Shown here: positions 1 through 8,488 of the stretch, piece after piece
Position numbering within the stretch: the stretch's first letter is position 1
Layout: each line of letters begins with the position of its first letter
Assembly: GCF_900114385.1 (NCBI RefSeq)
Contig: NZ_FOSW01000008.1
Coordinates: 179,674-243,673, forward strand
Direction: 5' to 3'
Length of the DNA stretch: 64,000 bases
DNA from: Geodermatophilus ruber
GTDB taxonomy: Bacteria > Actinomycetota > Actinomycetes > Mycobacteriales > Geodermatophilaceae
Notes under the pieces: generated by a model
Seen by the model: the letters and a program-made list of their open reading frames with translations, nothing else
Told to the model about the DNA's origin: nothing
Databases searched by the model: none
Translations under genes and position numbers: made by a program

Positions 1-332
1 CCGGTGCGGGCGTCCAGGCCGTAGTAGTGGACCACCCCCGGCACCTGCCGCCCCCGCCGCGGGCGGGCCTGCTTGAAGCCGCACGCGGCGAGGACGCCGA
101 GGAAGGCCGGCAGGTGCCGCCGGTCCACCAGGAGGTCGAGGTCGTTCACGCCCGAGGCGGAGAGGTGGAGCATGTCGGTGCTCTTCCAGTGGCAGTAGGA
201 CACACCGGTGTCGCGCAGCCGGCTGCACAGCTCCTCGACCAGCCGCAGTGGAACGGTGGGCACGGCCGACGACCGCCCGGGCCCGCGCACCGCTGTCGCA
301 ACAGGTGGAGCGTCGGGGTGCTCAGCCGCCAC
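1..332 (-). CDS. Nucleotidyltransferase-like protein, N-terminal part (runs off the window)
   Basis: The gene reads leftwards and is cut by the window edge; about 110 residues are visible. The GTG start at 332 is chosen because an AAGGAGG Shine-Dalgarno sits about five bases upstream. Around residues 40-75 the protein reads CHWKSTDMLHLSASG followed by NDLDLLVDRRHL. This arrangement is known from nucleotidyltransferase-fold proteins found with polysaccharide genes, often fused to a nucleotide-kinase-like domain. The acidic DLDLL run fits the metal-binding part of that fold. The substrate cannot be told and the C-terminal half is not visible. Confidence 0.6.
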   Translation of the reverse strand, partial: MAAEHPDAPPVATAVRGPGRSSAVPTVPLRLVEELCSRLRDTGVSYCHWKSTDMLHLSASGVNDLDLLVDRRHLPAFLGVLAACGFKQARPRRGRQVPGVVHYYGLDART

Positions 333-422
333 GTGCCCTCCTTCGTCCGAGCCCGATGCCGGCGTCCTCCTGGCGACGGCATCCGGCCGGTCCGTTCCGT
401 TCCCGCACGGGCACCCACGCGG

Positions 423-1697
423 CTACGCCGCGGGCGGATCCGGGTTGATCATGCGGTTCATGTCCACGGCGTCGTCCCCGGCGACACCGTGCCGCGACTT
501 CCAGTCGGCCACCGCGTTCTCGTAGACAGCCGGATCGGTGGTGAGCGTGCATCCATCGGGGACGTTGCCGGGGTACCGCCCGGGGCCGAGCCACACCAGC
601 GTGACGTTCTCGTAGCGGTCGGCGAGCTGTCCCCGGCGTTCGGGGAGCTCGGCGTCCGACGGCTCCTGGAACCGTTCCGACGCGATGACGACGTCGCGCA
701 GGACGAGCGCCGGCGAGTTGCGCCGGCTCTTGTAGATCTGGCCGTGGACGGCGTCCGTGGACCGGGTCTTGTAGCCGCCGGGGAACGGTCGCAACCGGAC
801 GACGCTGTTCTCGACGGTGACCGCGTGGTCCGTGGAGGCGTCGTCCAGGTCCTCGTCGTTGCAGGACAGGAACGTGTAGGTGCCCTCGACGAGGGTGTCG
901 AAGACGTGCAGCTCGTGCCAGTCGTCGTTCTCGATCGCGTCGTCGTGGATGCTGCGCAGCCAGCAGTTGCGGATGTAGCAGGTGCCCGGGCCCTCGGCGA
1001 AGTCGCCGTAGAGGCCGATGCCGTCGTGGGTGTTGCGGACGCGCACCCCGTCCCACACCGCCCAGCTGCCCGGCTTGATGTAGACGCGGGGATCGCCGTC
1101 CTGGTTGCGGTTGTCGATCTGGCCGCGGTGCGGGTCGACGTCCTCCGGCCGGCCCGCGTCGATCCAGGCGTCGGTGTCGTCCTGCACGTGCTGGCCGTAC
1201 TTCATCCGTTCCCAGGTCAGGGTCTCGGGCTGGGCGCCCTCGACCACGCCGCCGATGATGGCCGCACCGCCCACGGGTTGCCGGTAGCCGATCCGGATCG
1301 GGTGGGCGTTCTTCTGCTCCTCGGTGGCCCCGCCGGCGAACGCGTTGACCTCGAAGCGGGCGTCGGCGTCGAAGTAGCCGATGAACGTGGCGCCGCGCAT
1401 GTCCCAGGTCGTGTCGTCGGACGGCCGGGGCACCTCGTACGGCGTCGTGAAGCGGCCGGTGGGCACCACGAGGGCGGAACCCGAGCGGGCGAGCAGTTCG
1501 CTCGTCGGCGCACCGAGGGAGTACTGGGGCGGGCGGGCCCCGGCGCTGCTGGTGGGGCCGTCTGGCGACGGGGCGGGCCCGGACGGTGCGGTCGCGGGAG
1601 GGTCCTCGGCCAGAACCTCCACGCCCAGCCACACCGCGACGGGCGCGGCCACCACGACGCCCGCGATCACGAGGAATCGTCGGCGGTCGAGCTCCAT
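423..1697 (-). CDS. Exported hypothetical protein, probable right-handed beta-helix
   Basis: This 424-residue protein begins MELDRRRFLVIAG followed by a hydrophobic stretch to about residue 27, which resembles a twin-arginine (Tat) signal or a membrane anchor. A low-complexity Pro/Ser/Gly linker (about residues 31-55) follows. The body has short recurring stretches (GATFIGY, AAIIGGVVEG, WDGVRVRNTHDGIGLYG, CYIRNCWLRS, HAVTVENSVVRL) spaced like coils of a pectate-lyase-type beta helix. No polysaccharide-lyase catalytic set was recognised, so no enzyme activity is claimed. A perfect 14-base palindrome lies about 47 bases upstream of the start. Location outside the membrane is inferred from the signal. 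Confidence 0.7.
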   Translation of the reverse strand: MELDRRRFLVIAGVVVAAPVAVWLGVEVLAEDPPATAPSGPAPSPDGPTSSAGARPPQYSLGAPTSELLARSGSALVVPTGRFTTPYEVPRPSDDTTWDMRGATFIGYFDADARFEVNAFAGGATEEQKNAHPIRIGYRQPVGGAAIIGGVVEGAQPETLTWERMKYGQHVQDDTDAWIDAGRPEDVDPHRGQIDNRNQDGDPRVYIKPGSWAVWDGVRVRNTHDGIGLYGDFAEGPGTCYIRNCWLRSIHDDAIENDDWHELHVFDTLVEGTYTFLSCNDEDLDDASTDHAVTVENSVVRLRPFPGGYKTRSTDAVHGQIYKSRRNSPALVLRDVVIASERFQEPSDAELPERRGQLADRYENVTLVWLGPGRYPGNVPDGCTLTTDPAVYENAVADWKSRHGVAGDDAVDMNRMINPDPPAA

Positions 1698-1743
1698 GTC
1701 CCCCGTCCTGCTGGGAAGGGATACCGGGGCGCGGCGACCATAA

Positions 1744-1757
1744 GGGACGTACGTCCC
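1744..1757. promoter_or_regulatory. Perfect palindrome GGGACGTACGTCCC, possible operator
   Basis: Two 7-base arms meet with no spacer in the 179-base gap upstream of the beta-helix gene. Its position about 47 bases before that start codon fits a repressor or activator site. No known regulator motif was matched, and one 14-base palindrome in GC-rich DNA could be chance. Confidence 0.3.
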
Positions 1758-1876
1758 GCGGTGAAGGGCGAGGACGGCGACCGGAACGACGAGGGCCCGT
1801 CCCGCGGATTGCCCGGCCTGACGGTGAGCGGGCGGTCACGATCGGTGGGCGAGCGGCCGACCTGGCCGTTCGCCGT

Positions 1877-2575
1877 TCAGGCCAGGGGGTCGCGTCCGCC
1901 CAGGGTTCCGCCGGCCGACAGCAGCCCGAACCGGGCGAACAACTCCTCGGCGTACCAGCCCTGCCGAGCGGTCTGCTCGATCACGGCCGCGTGCGGTGCG
2001 CGGGTGTAGGCGAAGGCGTTGAGGGCCGCCGCCGACTCCCACACGCTGAACGTGCCCTGCAGCCCGATGGGCGCCTCCCCGATGCCGAGGGCCAGCCGCA
2101 GGCCCGGGCCGGCGTGCAGGTCCGCGGCGACCGGCGGCACGGCCCGCCAGAAGGCGAGCGCCTTGCGCGGGGCGAGGCGGGCGCGGGTGATCGCCGCGAC
2201 GGGACCCTCCCAGCGCTGCGGCCAGGGGCGCCCGAACGGCTCGGCGCGGGACCACCGGCCGCGTGCGGCCAGCGGGCGCAGCCGCGCGGACCACTCCTCC
2301 TCGGCCGGCCGGCGCCACCGGCGCAGCAGGGGGCCGTGCTCGAACGCGTCCGCGTCGTCCGCGTCGTCCCACACCGCCAGCAGCGCCCAGCGGCGGGGGT
2401 CGGCGTCCCGCACGGTGAAGGTGCGTCCCCGGCCGGTGCCCAGCAGCTTGGCGAACCGCAGGCCCGGCGTGCGCCGCAGGGCGGGGCGGTCGGTGGCCAC
2501 CCGGACCAGCGCGCCGGGCACCGCCCGGCCCGGCACGCCCCAGACGTGCAGCGTCACCATCCGTCGGGTCGTCAC
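1877..2575 (-). CDS. CrtA-like (spheroidene monooxygenase family) protein
   Basis: The 232-residue protein resembles the CrtA family, whose characterised members are haem-dependent carotenoid ketolases. The most telling part is the C-terminal segment near residues 192-214, AVIEQTARQGWYAEELFARF, together with the N-terminal MVTLHVWGVPGRAVPGALVRV. No carotenoid synthesis genes adjoin it. It lies 78 bases downstream of the catalase on the same strand, so the two may be co-transcribed. In actinobacteria this family is common and mostly uncharacterised, so an activity on carotenoids is only an inference. The ATG at 2575 opens the conserved region. Confidence 0.75.
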   Translation of the reverse strand: MTTRRMVTLHVWGVPGRAVPGALVRVATDRPALRRTPGLRFAKLLGTGRGRTFTVRDADPRRWALLAVWDDADDADAFEHGPLLRRWRRPAEEEWSARLRPLAARGRWSRAEPFGRPWPQRWEGPVAAITRARLAPRKALAFWRAVPPVAADLHAGPGLRLALGIGEAPIGLQGTFSVWESAAALNAFAYTRAPHAAVIEQTARQGWYAEELFARFGLLSAGGTLGGRDPLA

Positions 2576-2653
2576 GGGCGCCGATCCTCCTCCCGATGCC
2601 GGACCGCCTGGAGCCGGGCCGAGGCGGCGGAGCGCCCCGGCCCGGACCGGCGG

Positions 2654-4765
2654 TCAGACCGTCGGCGGCACCAGCGACGCGCTGACCAGCGGCGTCCGCT
2701 CCCACGCCCGGTGCATCCCGAGGGCGGCGATCAGCCCGGTGGCCAGGGTCTTGTCGGACTTCTCGCCGGTCAGCACGCCCGGGGCCTCGACATCGACGCC
2801 TGCGGCCTGCAGCACCTCGACGCCGTCGCCCCAGGCGCCGACCGCCTTCAGGTGCCGGAAGGCCTCCTGCAGCATGACGAGGGCACGGAAGTCGCCGTCC
2901 TTCGGTGCGCCGTCGGCCACGACGATCGCATCGAACTCGATCGAGCGGCCGGTGGCGAAGGTGCGCTCGACGATCTCGACGTCCGAGCCGTCGACGAGCT
3001 GACCGCCGTGCGGGGCGATGACCCGCAGCAGCGCGCCCTCGGCCTCCAGCGCCTCCCGCAGCTTCGCGATGCCCTTCAGATCGGCGCCGGGACCGGCCAC
3101 CACGCCGACGATCCGGCCCTCGATCGGGAAGGGCTCCGGCTTGATCTGGCGCAGCGCCGGCGACTCCCCGTGCTCCACCGGCTCGGGGGACGGCGCGGGC
3201 AGGCCGAGGCCGGCGGCGACCCGGGCGCAGAGATCGGCGTCGATCTTCGCGAGCACCGTCAGTGCCCGCTCCTTGATCGACTGCTCGTAGCACTTGCCCA
3301 GCTCGAAGGTGTAGGCGTCGGCCACGTGCTGCTGCTCGACGCTGGTGAGGCTCGCGTAGAACATCGCCGGCTGGGAGAAGTGGTCGTCGAAGGACGCCGG
3401 CGCGCTGCGGCCGACCTCGCCGCTGACCGCCCGTGGCACGTTCACGTAGCCGCCCTCGGACCAGTCCGACGGGAACGGGCTGCCGGCGTCGACGCTGTTG
3501 GGCGTGTACGGCGCCTGCCCGGTGTGGATCCCGTGCTGGTGGAAGCCGTCCCGGGTGTTGTCGTTGACCGGCGCGTGCGGCCGGTTGATCGGGATCTGGG
3601 TGAAGTTGGGGCCGCCCAGCCGGGTGAGCTGGGTGTCCAGGTAGGAGAAGTTGCGCCCCTGCAGCAGCGGGTCGTTGGTGCCCTCGATGCCGGGTACCAG
3701 GTGGCCGGTGTGGAAGGCGACCTGCTCGGTCTCGGCGAAGAAGTTGGTCGGGTTGCCGGTGAGCACCATCGTCCCGATCACCTGCACCGGCGCGAGCTCC
3801 TCCGGCACGATCTTGGTGGGGTCGAGCAGGTCGATGCCCTCGAAGGTCTCCTCCGGGGTGTCGGGGAAGACCTGGATGCCCAGGTCCCACTCGGGGAAGG
3901 CGCCGGCCTCGATGGCGTCGTAGAGGTCGCGGCGGTGGAAGTCGGGGTCGACGCCCGCGGCGATCTGCGCCTCCTCCCACGTCAGGGAGTGCACCCCGAG
4001 CCGGGGCTTCCAGTGGAACTTGACCAGGCAGGTCTCCCGGTCGGCGTTGACCAGCCGGAAGGTGTGGACCCCGAAGCCCTCCATCGTCCGGTAGCTGCGC
4101 GGGATCCCGCGGTCGCTCATGTTCCAGATCGTGTGGTGGGTGGCCTCGGTGTGGAGCGTGACGAAGTCCCAGAAGGTGTCGTGCGCCGACTGCGCCTGCG
4201 GGATCTCCCGGTCCGGGTGCGGCTTGCCGGCGTGGATGATGTCGGGGAACTTGATCGCGTCCTGGATGAAGAACACCGGCATGTTGTTGCCGACCAGGTC
4301 CCAGGTCCCCTCCTTGGTGTAGAACTTCGTCGCGAACCCGCGGGTGTCGCGCACGGTGTCGGCCGAGCCGCGCGAGCCCAGCACGGTGGAGAACCGGACG
4401 AACACCGGCGTCTCCAGGCCCTTCTCGGCGAGGACGGCGGCCCGGGTGACCTTCGCGGCCGCCCCGTTCGCGGTGAAGACGCCGTGCGCCCCCGCCCCGC
4501 GGGCGTGGACCACGCGCTCGGGGATCCGCTCGTGGTCGAAGTGCATGATCTTCTCGCGCAGGTGGAAGTCCTCGAGGAGGACCGGCCCGCGGGGGCCCGC
4601 CTTGAGCGAGTGGTCGGAGTCGGGGATGCGCACCCCGTTGGGCGTGGTGAGCGCGTCGCCGGCCTGCGCCCGGGGATCGCGGCCGTCCTTCGGGCCCTCG
4701 TGGCCCACGCCGGTGGGACTGACGGTGGTCGGCGCGGACTGGTTCGGCTGGCGTGCGGGGGGCAT
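2654..4765 (-). CDS. katE: Large-subunit catalase, HPII/KatE type
   Basis: This monofunctional haem catalase of 703 residues decomposes hydrogen peroxide in the cytoplasm. The ATG at 4765 is preferred because AGGAGA lies five bases upstream; longer readings lack a site. The catalytic region ERIPERVVHARGAGAHG is near residues 79-95, with the active-site His at about 87. The asparagine-containing heme-pocket region and the RLGGPNFTQIPINRP stretch follow. The length and a C-terminal flavodoxin/GATase-like domain (about residues 530-700, with GRIVGVVAGPGADLKGI) mark it as a large-subunit catalase. It is divergent from the ABC exporter across 136 bases. Confidence 0.95.
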   Translation of the reverse strand: MPPARQPNQSAPTTVSPTGVGHEGPKDGRDPRAQAGDALTTPNGVRIPDSDHSLKAGPRGPVLLEDFHLREKIMHFDHERIPERVVHARGAGAHGVFTANGAAAKVTRAAVLAEKGLETPVFVRFSTVLGSRGSADTVRDTRGFATKFYTKEGTWDLVGNNMPVFFIQDAIKFPDIIHAGKPHPDREIPQAQSAHDTFWDFVTLHTEATHHTIWNMSDRGIPRSYRTMEGFGVHTFRLVNADRETCLVKFHWKPRLGVHSLTWEEAQIAAGVDPDFHRRDLYDAIEAGAFPEWDLGIQVFPDTPEETFEGIDLLDPTKIVPEELAPVQVIGTMVLTGNPTNFFAETEQVAFHTGHLVPGIEGTNDPLLQGRNFSYLDTQLTRLGGPNFTQIPINRPHAPVNDNTRDGFHQHGIHTGQAPYTPNSVDAGSPFPSDWSEGGYVNVPRAVSGEVGRSAPASFDDHFSQPAMFYASLTSVEQQHVADAYTFELGKCYEQSIKERALTVLAKIDADLCARVAAGLGLPAPSPEPVEHGESPALRQIKPEPFPIEGRIVGVVAGPGADLKGIAKLREALEAEGALLRVIAPHGGQLVDGSDVEIVERTFATGRSIEFDAIVVADGAPKDGDFRALVMLQEAFRHLKAVGAWGDGVEVLQAAGVDVEAPGVLTGEKSDKTLATGLIAALGMHRAWERTPLVSASLVPPTV

Positions 4766-4901
4766 GGGTTCTCCTGAGGGGCCGTCCTGCGTGCGAGGCC
4801 CCGCGCTACCCGGTGTCGTTGCGTCCTCAAACGGCCAGGTCCGGAGCCCGTGTCCCTCGCGCCTCCACCCCGCGGCGGCCCCGGGCCGCGATGCTGTCCG
4901 G

Positions 4902-5804
4902 GTGATCGAGCTCGACGGGCTGACCAAGGAGTACCGCGAGCGGGTCGCCGTCGACGACCTCACCGTCCGCATCGAGCCCGGCCGGGTCACCGGCTTCCTC
5001 GGCCCGAACGGGTCGGGCAAGACGACGACGATGCGCTGCGTGCTCGGCCTCACCCGGCCCACCGCCGGGACGGCGACCGTGCTCGGCGTGCCCTACCGCG
5101 CCCTGGACCGGCCGATGCGGCGGGTCGGCGCGCTCATCGACCCCGGCGCCCGGCACCCCGGGCGCACCGCCTACCAGCACCTGGCCGTGCTGGCGCAGAG
5201 CAACGCGCTGCCCGCCCGCCGGGTCGACGAGGTGGTGGAGCTGGTCGGCCTGGGCGGGGTGGCGCACGAGCGGGTGCGCGGCTTCTCGCTCGGGATGGCG
5301 CAGCGGCTGGGCATCGCCGCGGCGCTGCTCGGCGACCCGGAGGTGCTGCTGCTCGACGAGCCGGTCAACGGGCTGGACCCGGAGGGCATCCGCTGGATGC
5401 GCGAGCTGCTGCGGGAGCTGGCCGCCGAGGGCCGCACCGTGCTGGTGTCCAGCCACCTGATGAGCGAGATGCAGGACACCGCCGACCACCTCGTCGTCCT
5501 CGGCCGGGGCCGGCTGCTCGCCGACGTGTCGATGGCCGACCTGCTCGGCGCGCACGCCGCGGTCCGGGTGCGCAGCCCGGAGGCGCCGCTGCTGTCGGTG
5601 GCCCTGGGCCGGGCCGGCGCGCACGTCTCCCTCGAGCTCGACGGCGCCCTGCGGGTGCGGGGCCTGGATGCGGCGGCCGTCGGTGACGTCGCGTTCGCCG
5701 CCGGCCTGCGGGTGCACGAGCTGACCCGGGTGGTGGCCTCCCTGGAGGCGGTCTACCTCTCGCTGACCGGCGAGGACGTCGAGTACCGGGCGGGCCGGTC
5801 GTGA
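4902..5804 (+). CDS. ABC transporter ATP-binding protein (export type)
   Basis: This 300-residue nucleotide-binding subunit has Walker A GPNGSGKTTT near residue 37, a signature motif FSLGMAQRLG, and Walker B VLLLDEPVNGLDPE. The C-terminal tail of about 80 residues after the ATPase core is typical of the DrrA/BcrA-like export family. The GTG at 4902 begins the conserved VIELDGLTKEYRERVAVDDL; the frame is open further upstream but without similarity. Its stop overlaps the start of the permease by four bases, so the two are translated together. The substrate is unknown. Confidence 0.92.
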   Translation: MIELDGLTKEYRERVAVDDLTVRIEPGRVTGFLGPNGSGKTTTMRCVLGLTRPTAGTATVLGVPYRALDRPMRRVGALIDPGARHPGRTAYQHLAVLAQSNALPARRVDEVVELVGLGGVAHERVRGFSLGMAQRLGIAAALLGDPEVLLLDEPVNGLDPEGIRWMRELLRELAAEGRTVLVSSHLMSEMQDTADHLVVLGRGRLLADVSMADLLGAHAAVRVRSPEAPLLSVALGRAGAHVSLELDGALRVRGLDAAAVGDVAFAAGLRVHELTRVVASLEAVYLSLTGEDVEYRAGRS

Positions 5805-6550
5805 GCGTCGCCGTCCCGGCCCGGGCGCTGCTGCGCAGCGAGTGGACCAAGCTGCGCTCGGTGCGCTCCACGTGGTGGTGCACCGCGGTCTACCTGGTCA
5901 CGGTCGGGGCCTTCGGCTGGCTGGCCGCGGCCACCACGCCGACGGCGATCCGGGCCGACGTCGCGGTGAGCGTGGCGCTGACCGGCTTCGGCTTCGGGCA
6001 GCTGGTGATCGTGGTGCTCGGCGTCCTGGCCGTCTCCGCCGAGTTCGGCACCGGCACCGCGCTGGTCTCGCTCACCGCGGTACCGCGGCGGACCCGGCTG
6101 CTGATGGTGAAGACCGCCGTCGTCGCCACCTGGACCGCCCTGCTGACCGCCGCGCTCGCCGCCGTGTGCGCGCTGGCCGCCCGCACGCTCACCGCCGTCC
6201 CCGGCGGGTTCCTCCTGACCGGGGAGGGCGTGCTGCGCCCGCTCGGGCTGCAGGTGGCCGGCGCGGTGCTCGTGGCGGTGCTCGCCGTCGGGCTCGGTGC
6301 GGTGCTCCGCTCCACCGCGGGCGGCGTCGGGGCCGGCGTCGCGCTGGTCTTCCTGCTGCCGCCGCTGCTCGCCCTCTCCGGGAGTGAGCTGGCCGCCCGG
6401 GCCTCGCAGGCGCTGCCGGCGCTGCGGGTGGGGGAGGATCCGTTCCTCGCCGTCCCCACCAGCTGGCCGGTGGGCCTGGTGGTCACCGGCGCGTGGGCGC
6501 TGGGGACGTGGGCGATGGGCGCGGTGCTGCTCGAGCGCCGCGACGTCTAG
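5801..6550 (+). CDS. ABC transporter permease, export type
   Basis: The 249-residue membrane protein has about six hydrophobic segments (for example residues 29-47, 59-82, 106-131, 152-171 and 175-194, with a last one near 228-245). It follows the cytoplasmic lead LLRSEWTKLRSVRSTWW, which is typical of ABC-2 permeases paired with DrrA-type ATPases. The GTG start lies inside the stop of the ATPase gene (GTGA overlap), so the pair is one operon. It probably forms the membrane channel of an exporter; cargo cannot be told. Confidence 0.9.
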   Translation: MSVAVPARALLRSEWTKLRSVRSTWWCTAVYLVTVGAFGWLAAATTPTAIRADVAVSVALTGFGFGQLVIVVLGVLAVSAEFGTGTALVSLTAVPRRTRLLMVKTAVVATWTALLTAALAAVCALAARTLTAVPGGFLLTGEGVLRPLGLQVAGAVLVAVLAVGLGAVLRSTAGGVGAGVALVFLLPPLLALSGSELAARASQALPALRVGEDPFLAVPTSWPVGLVVTGAWALGTWAMGAVLLERRDV

Positions 6551-6563
6551 ATGACCTGTTCCG

Positions 6564-6615
6564 CGGGGCGGGTTCGTCGGGGCACGTGCCGGCACCGCGT
6601 CCCCCGCCCGCCCCG
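6564..6615 (+). terminator. Stem-loop after the ABC exporter operon
   Basis: CGGGGCGGG at 6564-6572 pairs with CCCGCCCCG at 6607-6615. The loop holds a second palindrome, GGCACGTGCC (6581-6590). There is no T-run, as is common in high-GC actinobacteria. Its position just after the permease stop fits a terminator. Confidence 0.45.
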
Positions 6616-6781
6616 AAGCACCGGAACGAAACGGCCTCGCTGAGCGCGGGTTCGCCGCTAGCCTCCGCCGCGTGACCTGCCTCGTCACCGGCGGTGCGGG
6701 GTCCACCGGTGGATGTCGTCGCCGCGGACCGCGGCGAGCCTCCGCGGTCACGCACCGGCCCTGGCGCCGACCACACGTGCG

Positions 6782-6911
6782 CGCCGGCTGGAGCTGCGGA
6801 TCACCGCCCCGCTGTTCACCGACGCCTACCGGGTCAACCGGATCACCGGCAGCTTCATCCGTCATCGACGCGGCGAGCAACGCCACCGTCGGCGCCGGGA
6901 TGATCCTCTGA
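6782..6911 (+). pseudogene. Decayed 3' end of a cysN-like sulfate adenylyltransferase large subunit
   Basis: Reading from 6782 gives RRLELRITAPLFTDAYRVNRITGSFI, and shifting by one base near 6859-6860 continues as VIDAASNATVGAGMIL and a stop at 6911. Joined, these match the end of CysN/NodQ proteins, where a line like 'YRxNRxTGSFIlIDeAtNaTVgAGMI' is characteristic. One inserted base breaks the frame, and the DNA before 6780 shows no recognisable GTPase domain. It is therefore a short remnant, not a working gene. The rest of the gap 6551-6958 holds the terminator above and no other gene that I can support. Functional cysC, sir and cysH lie 7-11 kb downstream. Confidence 0.65.
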
Positions 6912-6958
6912 CCTCCGGCCAGACCGTTCCGCCGGACCGAGAGGCGGTGAGGCGAGCG

Positions 6959-7336
6959 ATGACGTACCCGGGGGCGCTGTGGCCGGTCGAGGCCGGCCAC
7001 GTCCGCTCGGTCTCCGCGCCGGGCATCGTCGTCGCCGCCCCCGACCGGCCCCCGGTCACGCTGCTGTGCGTCACCGAGTGGCTGGGGCAGCTCAGCGTCC
7101 ACCTGACCTGGCCGCTGCGGGAGGGCGACCCCCATTGCGGTCTCCGCGAGGCCCACCACCTGGCCGACGCCGCCGGGCGTGGGTGCCCGCTCGTGGCGTC
7201 CCTGGTGCAGCCGGTCGCCGGCCGGATGGTGGAGGTGACCTTCTTCGACACCCGCTCGGTGTCTGGGCCGCAGACGCTGGCACTGCGGCTGCGCTCCCGG
7301 CTGGCCGTTGCCCTCGACATCCCCGTCGAGGGGTGA
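6959..7336 (+). CDS. Hypothetical protein, 125 residues
   Basis: This small protein is not recognised. It has no signal peptide or membrane segment. The N-terminal half carries VVAAPDRPPVTLLCVTEWLGQLSVHLTW and the rest is mixed alpha/beta in composition. The ATG at 6959 is chosen because it starts the coherent protein after the cysN remnant; upstream in-frame sequence is the remnant itself. The ribosome-binding site is weak (GAGGCG). It converges on the TauE/SafE gene with an eight-base gap. Confidence 0.55.
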   Translation: MTYPGALWPVEAGHVRSVSAPGIVVAAPDRPPVTLLCVTEWLGQLSVHLTWPLREGDPHCGLREAHHLADAAGRGCPLVASLVQPVAGRMVEVTFFDTRSVSGPQTLALRLRSRLAVALDIPVEG

Positions 7337-7344
7337 GCGCCGCC

Positions 7345-8286
7345 TCAGGCCGCTCCGCGCAACCGGCGCCGGTGCTGGAAGACGAACGGCGGCTCACCGT
7401 GCCGCACCCGCACCCACGCCCAGCCGGCCGCGCCGCCGACCGCCGCCGACACGCCGATCACCAGCACCACGGTGGTCGGGACGCCGAGCAGCTTGGCGCC
7501 CGACGCGAGCAGGATCACCGGGAGCGTCCGGCGGACCAGGCTCCCCGGCGACCGGGAGGAGACCCGTGCCCCCAGCCACACGCCGGGGAGGGCGCCGGCC
7601 AGGATGCTGCCGGTCAGGCCGAGGGTGAACTCGCCGAACAGCAGGTGCCCCAGGGAGGCCGAGGCGACCAGCGGGACGGCCTGCACCAGGTCGGTACCGA
7701 CCAGCTGCCGCGCCTGGATGGTGGGGTACAGCAGGAGCAGGCAGACGATCATCAGCGAGCCGGCTCCGACCGAGGTCATCCCGACGACCAGCCCCCCACC
7801 GGTGCCGACGAGGACGGTGGCGAGCGGCCGCGGCGGGACGGCCGACAGCCCCGTCTCCGCGCGTGCGCGGCCCGCGGTGCGGGCCCGCTCCCGCGCGCAC
7901 AGCTTCAGGTACGCGCGCGCGGCCATGCCGAACGCAGCGAGCACGAGGACGGCGCCCAGCGCGACCAGCAGGACATCCTGCAGCGGAGCCCTCTCGCCGA
8001 TGAGCCGGAGGAGGAGCACCCCGCAGAACCCGCCCGGGATCGAACCCAGGCACAGCCACTTCACCAGCCCGACGTGGACGGTGCCGTGCCGCAGGTGCAC
8101 CAGCCCACCGACCGGCTTCATGAACAGCCCGGCGACCACGTCGCTGGAGACCGCCGCCAGCGGGGGGACGCCGAAGAAGAAGACCAGGGCGGGCGTCATC
8201 AGGGCACCGCCGCCCATTCCCGTCAGGCCGACCACGACACCGACCAGCAGGCCGCACGCGGCGATCGCCGGGTCCCACCAGTCCAT
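7345..8286 (-). CDS. TauE/SafE family membrane permease (sulfite/organosulfonate exporter type)
   Basis: The 313-residue protein begins MDWWDPAIAACGLLVGVVVG with GGG motifs in both halves (GLTGMGGGALMTPAL near residue 22 and the later GMTSVGAGSLM), the internal duplication typical of TauE/SafE transporters. Eight or so hydrophobic helices are visible. The ATG at 8286 has GGAGG six bases upstream; the longer open frame lacks similarity. Family members move sulfite, sulfoacetate or other anions out of the cell, but this one's substrate is not shown. It lies beside a cysN remnant and upstream of a sulfate-assimilation locus, which makes a sulfur substrate plausible. Confidence 0.85.
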   Translation of the reverse strand: MDWWDPAIAACGLLVGVVVGLTGMGGGALMTPALVFFFGVPPLAAVSSDVVAGLFMKPVGGLVHLRHGTVHVGLVKWLCLGSIPGGFCGVLLLRLIGERAPLQDVLLVALGAVLVLAAFGMAARAYLKLCARERARTAGRARAETGLSAVPPRPLATVLVGTGGGLVVGMTSVGAGSLMIVCLLLLYPTIQARQLVGTDLVQAVPLVASASLGHLLFGEFTLGLTGSILAGALPGVWLGARVSSRSPGSLVRRTLPVILLASGAKLLGVPTTVVLVIGVSAAVGGAAGWAWVRVRHGEPPFVFQHRRRLRGAA

Positions 8287-8488
8287 CGGGCCTCCACCCC
8301 GTCCGGTCGAGCCCCAGTGCTCGTCCCGCGGGATGTCGGAGGACTCGCGGGCACGCATCCGCCCGGGTCGGGGCGTCGACGATAGGCCGTCGACGGCTCC
8401 GCGGACACCGGAACGTCCGCGATCCGGCACATCGCGGTTCCGGACGTATCGGGTGGTTACTCCACGTCATCCGTCACGGACGGGCAGG

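Noticed and set aside
1586..4777. A plus-strand open frame of 1063 codons opposite the catalase and CrtA-like genes
   Set aside because: It is antisense to two well-supported genes, is rich in Arg, Gly, Val and Asp as expected for a GC-rich shadow frame, and has no recognisable domain or ribosome-binding site.
6613..6650. ECF-type promoter with GGAACG before the cysN remnant
   Set aside because: The nearest GTT lies about 22 bases downstream, too far for a SigE-type promoter.
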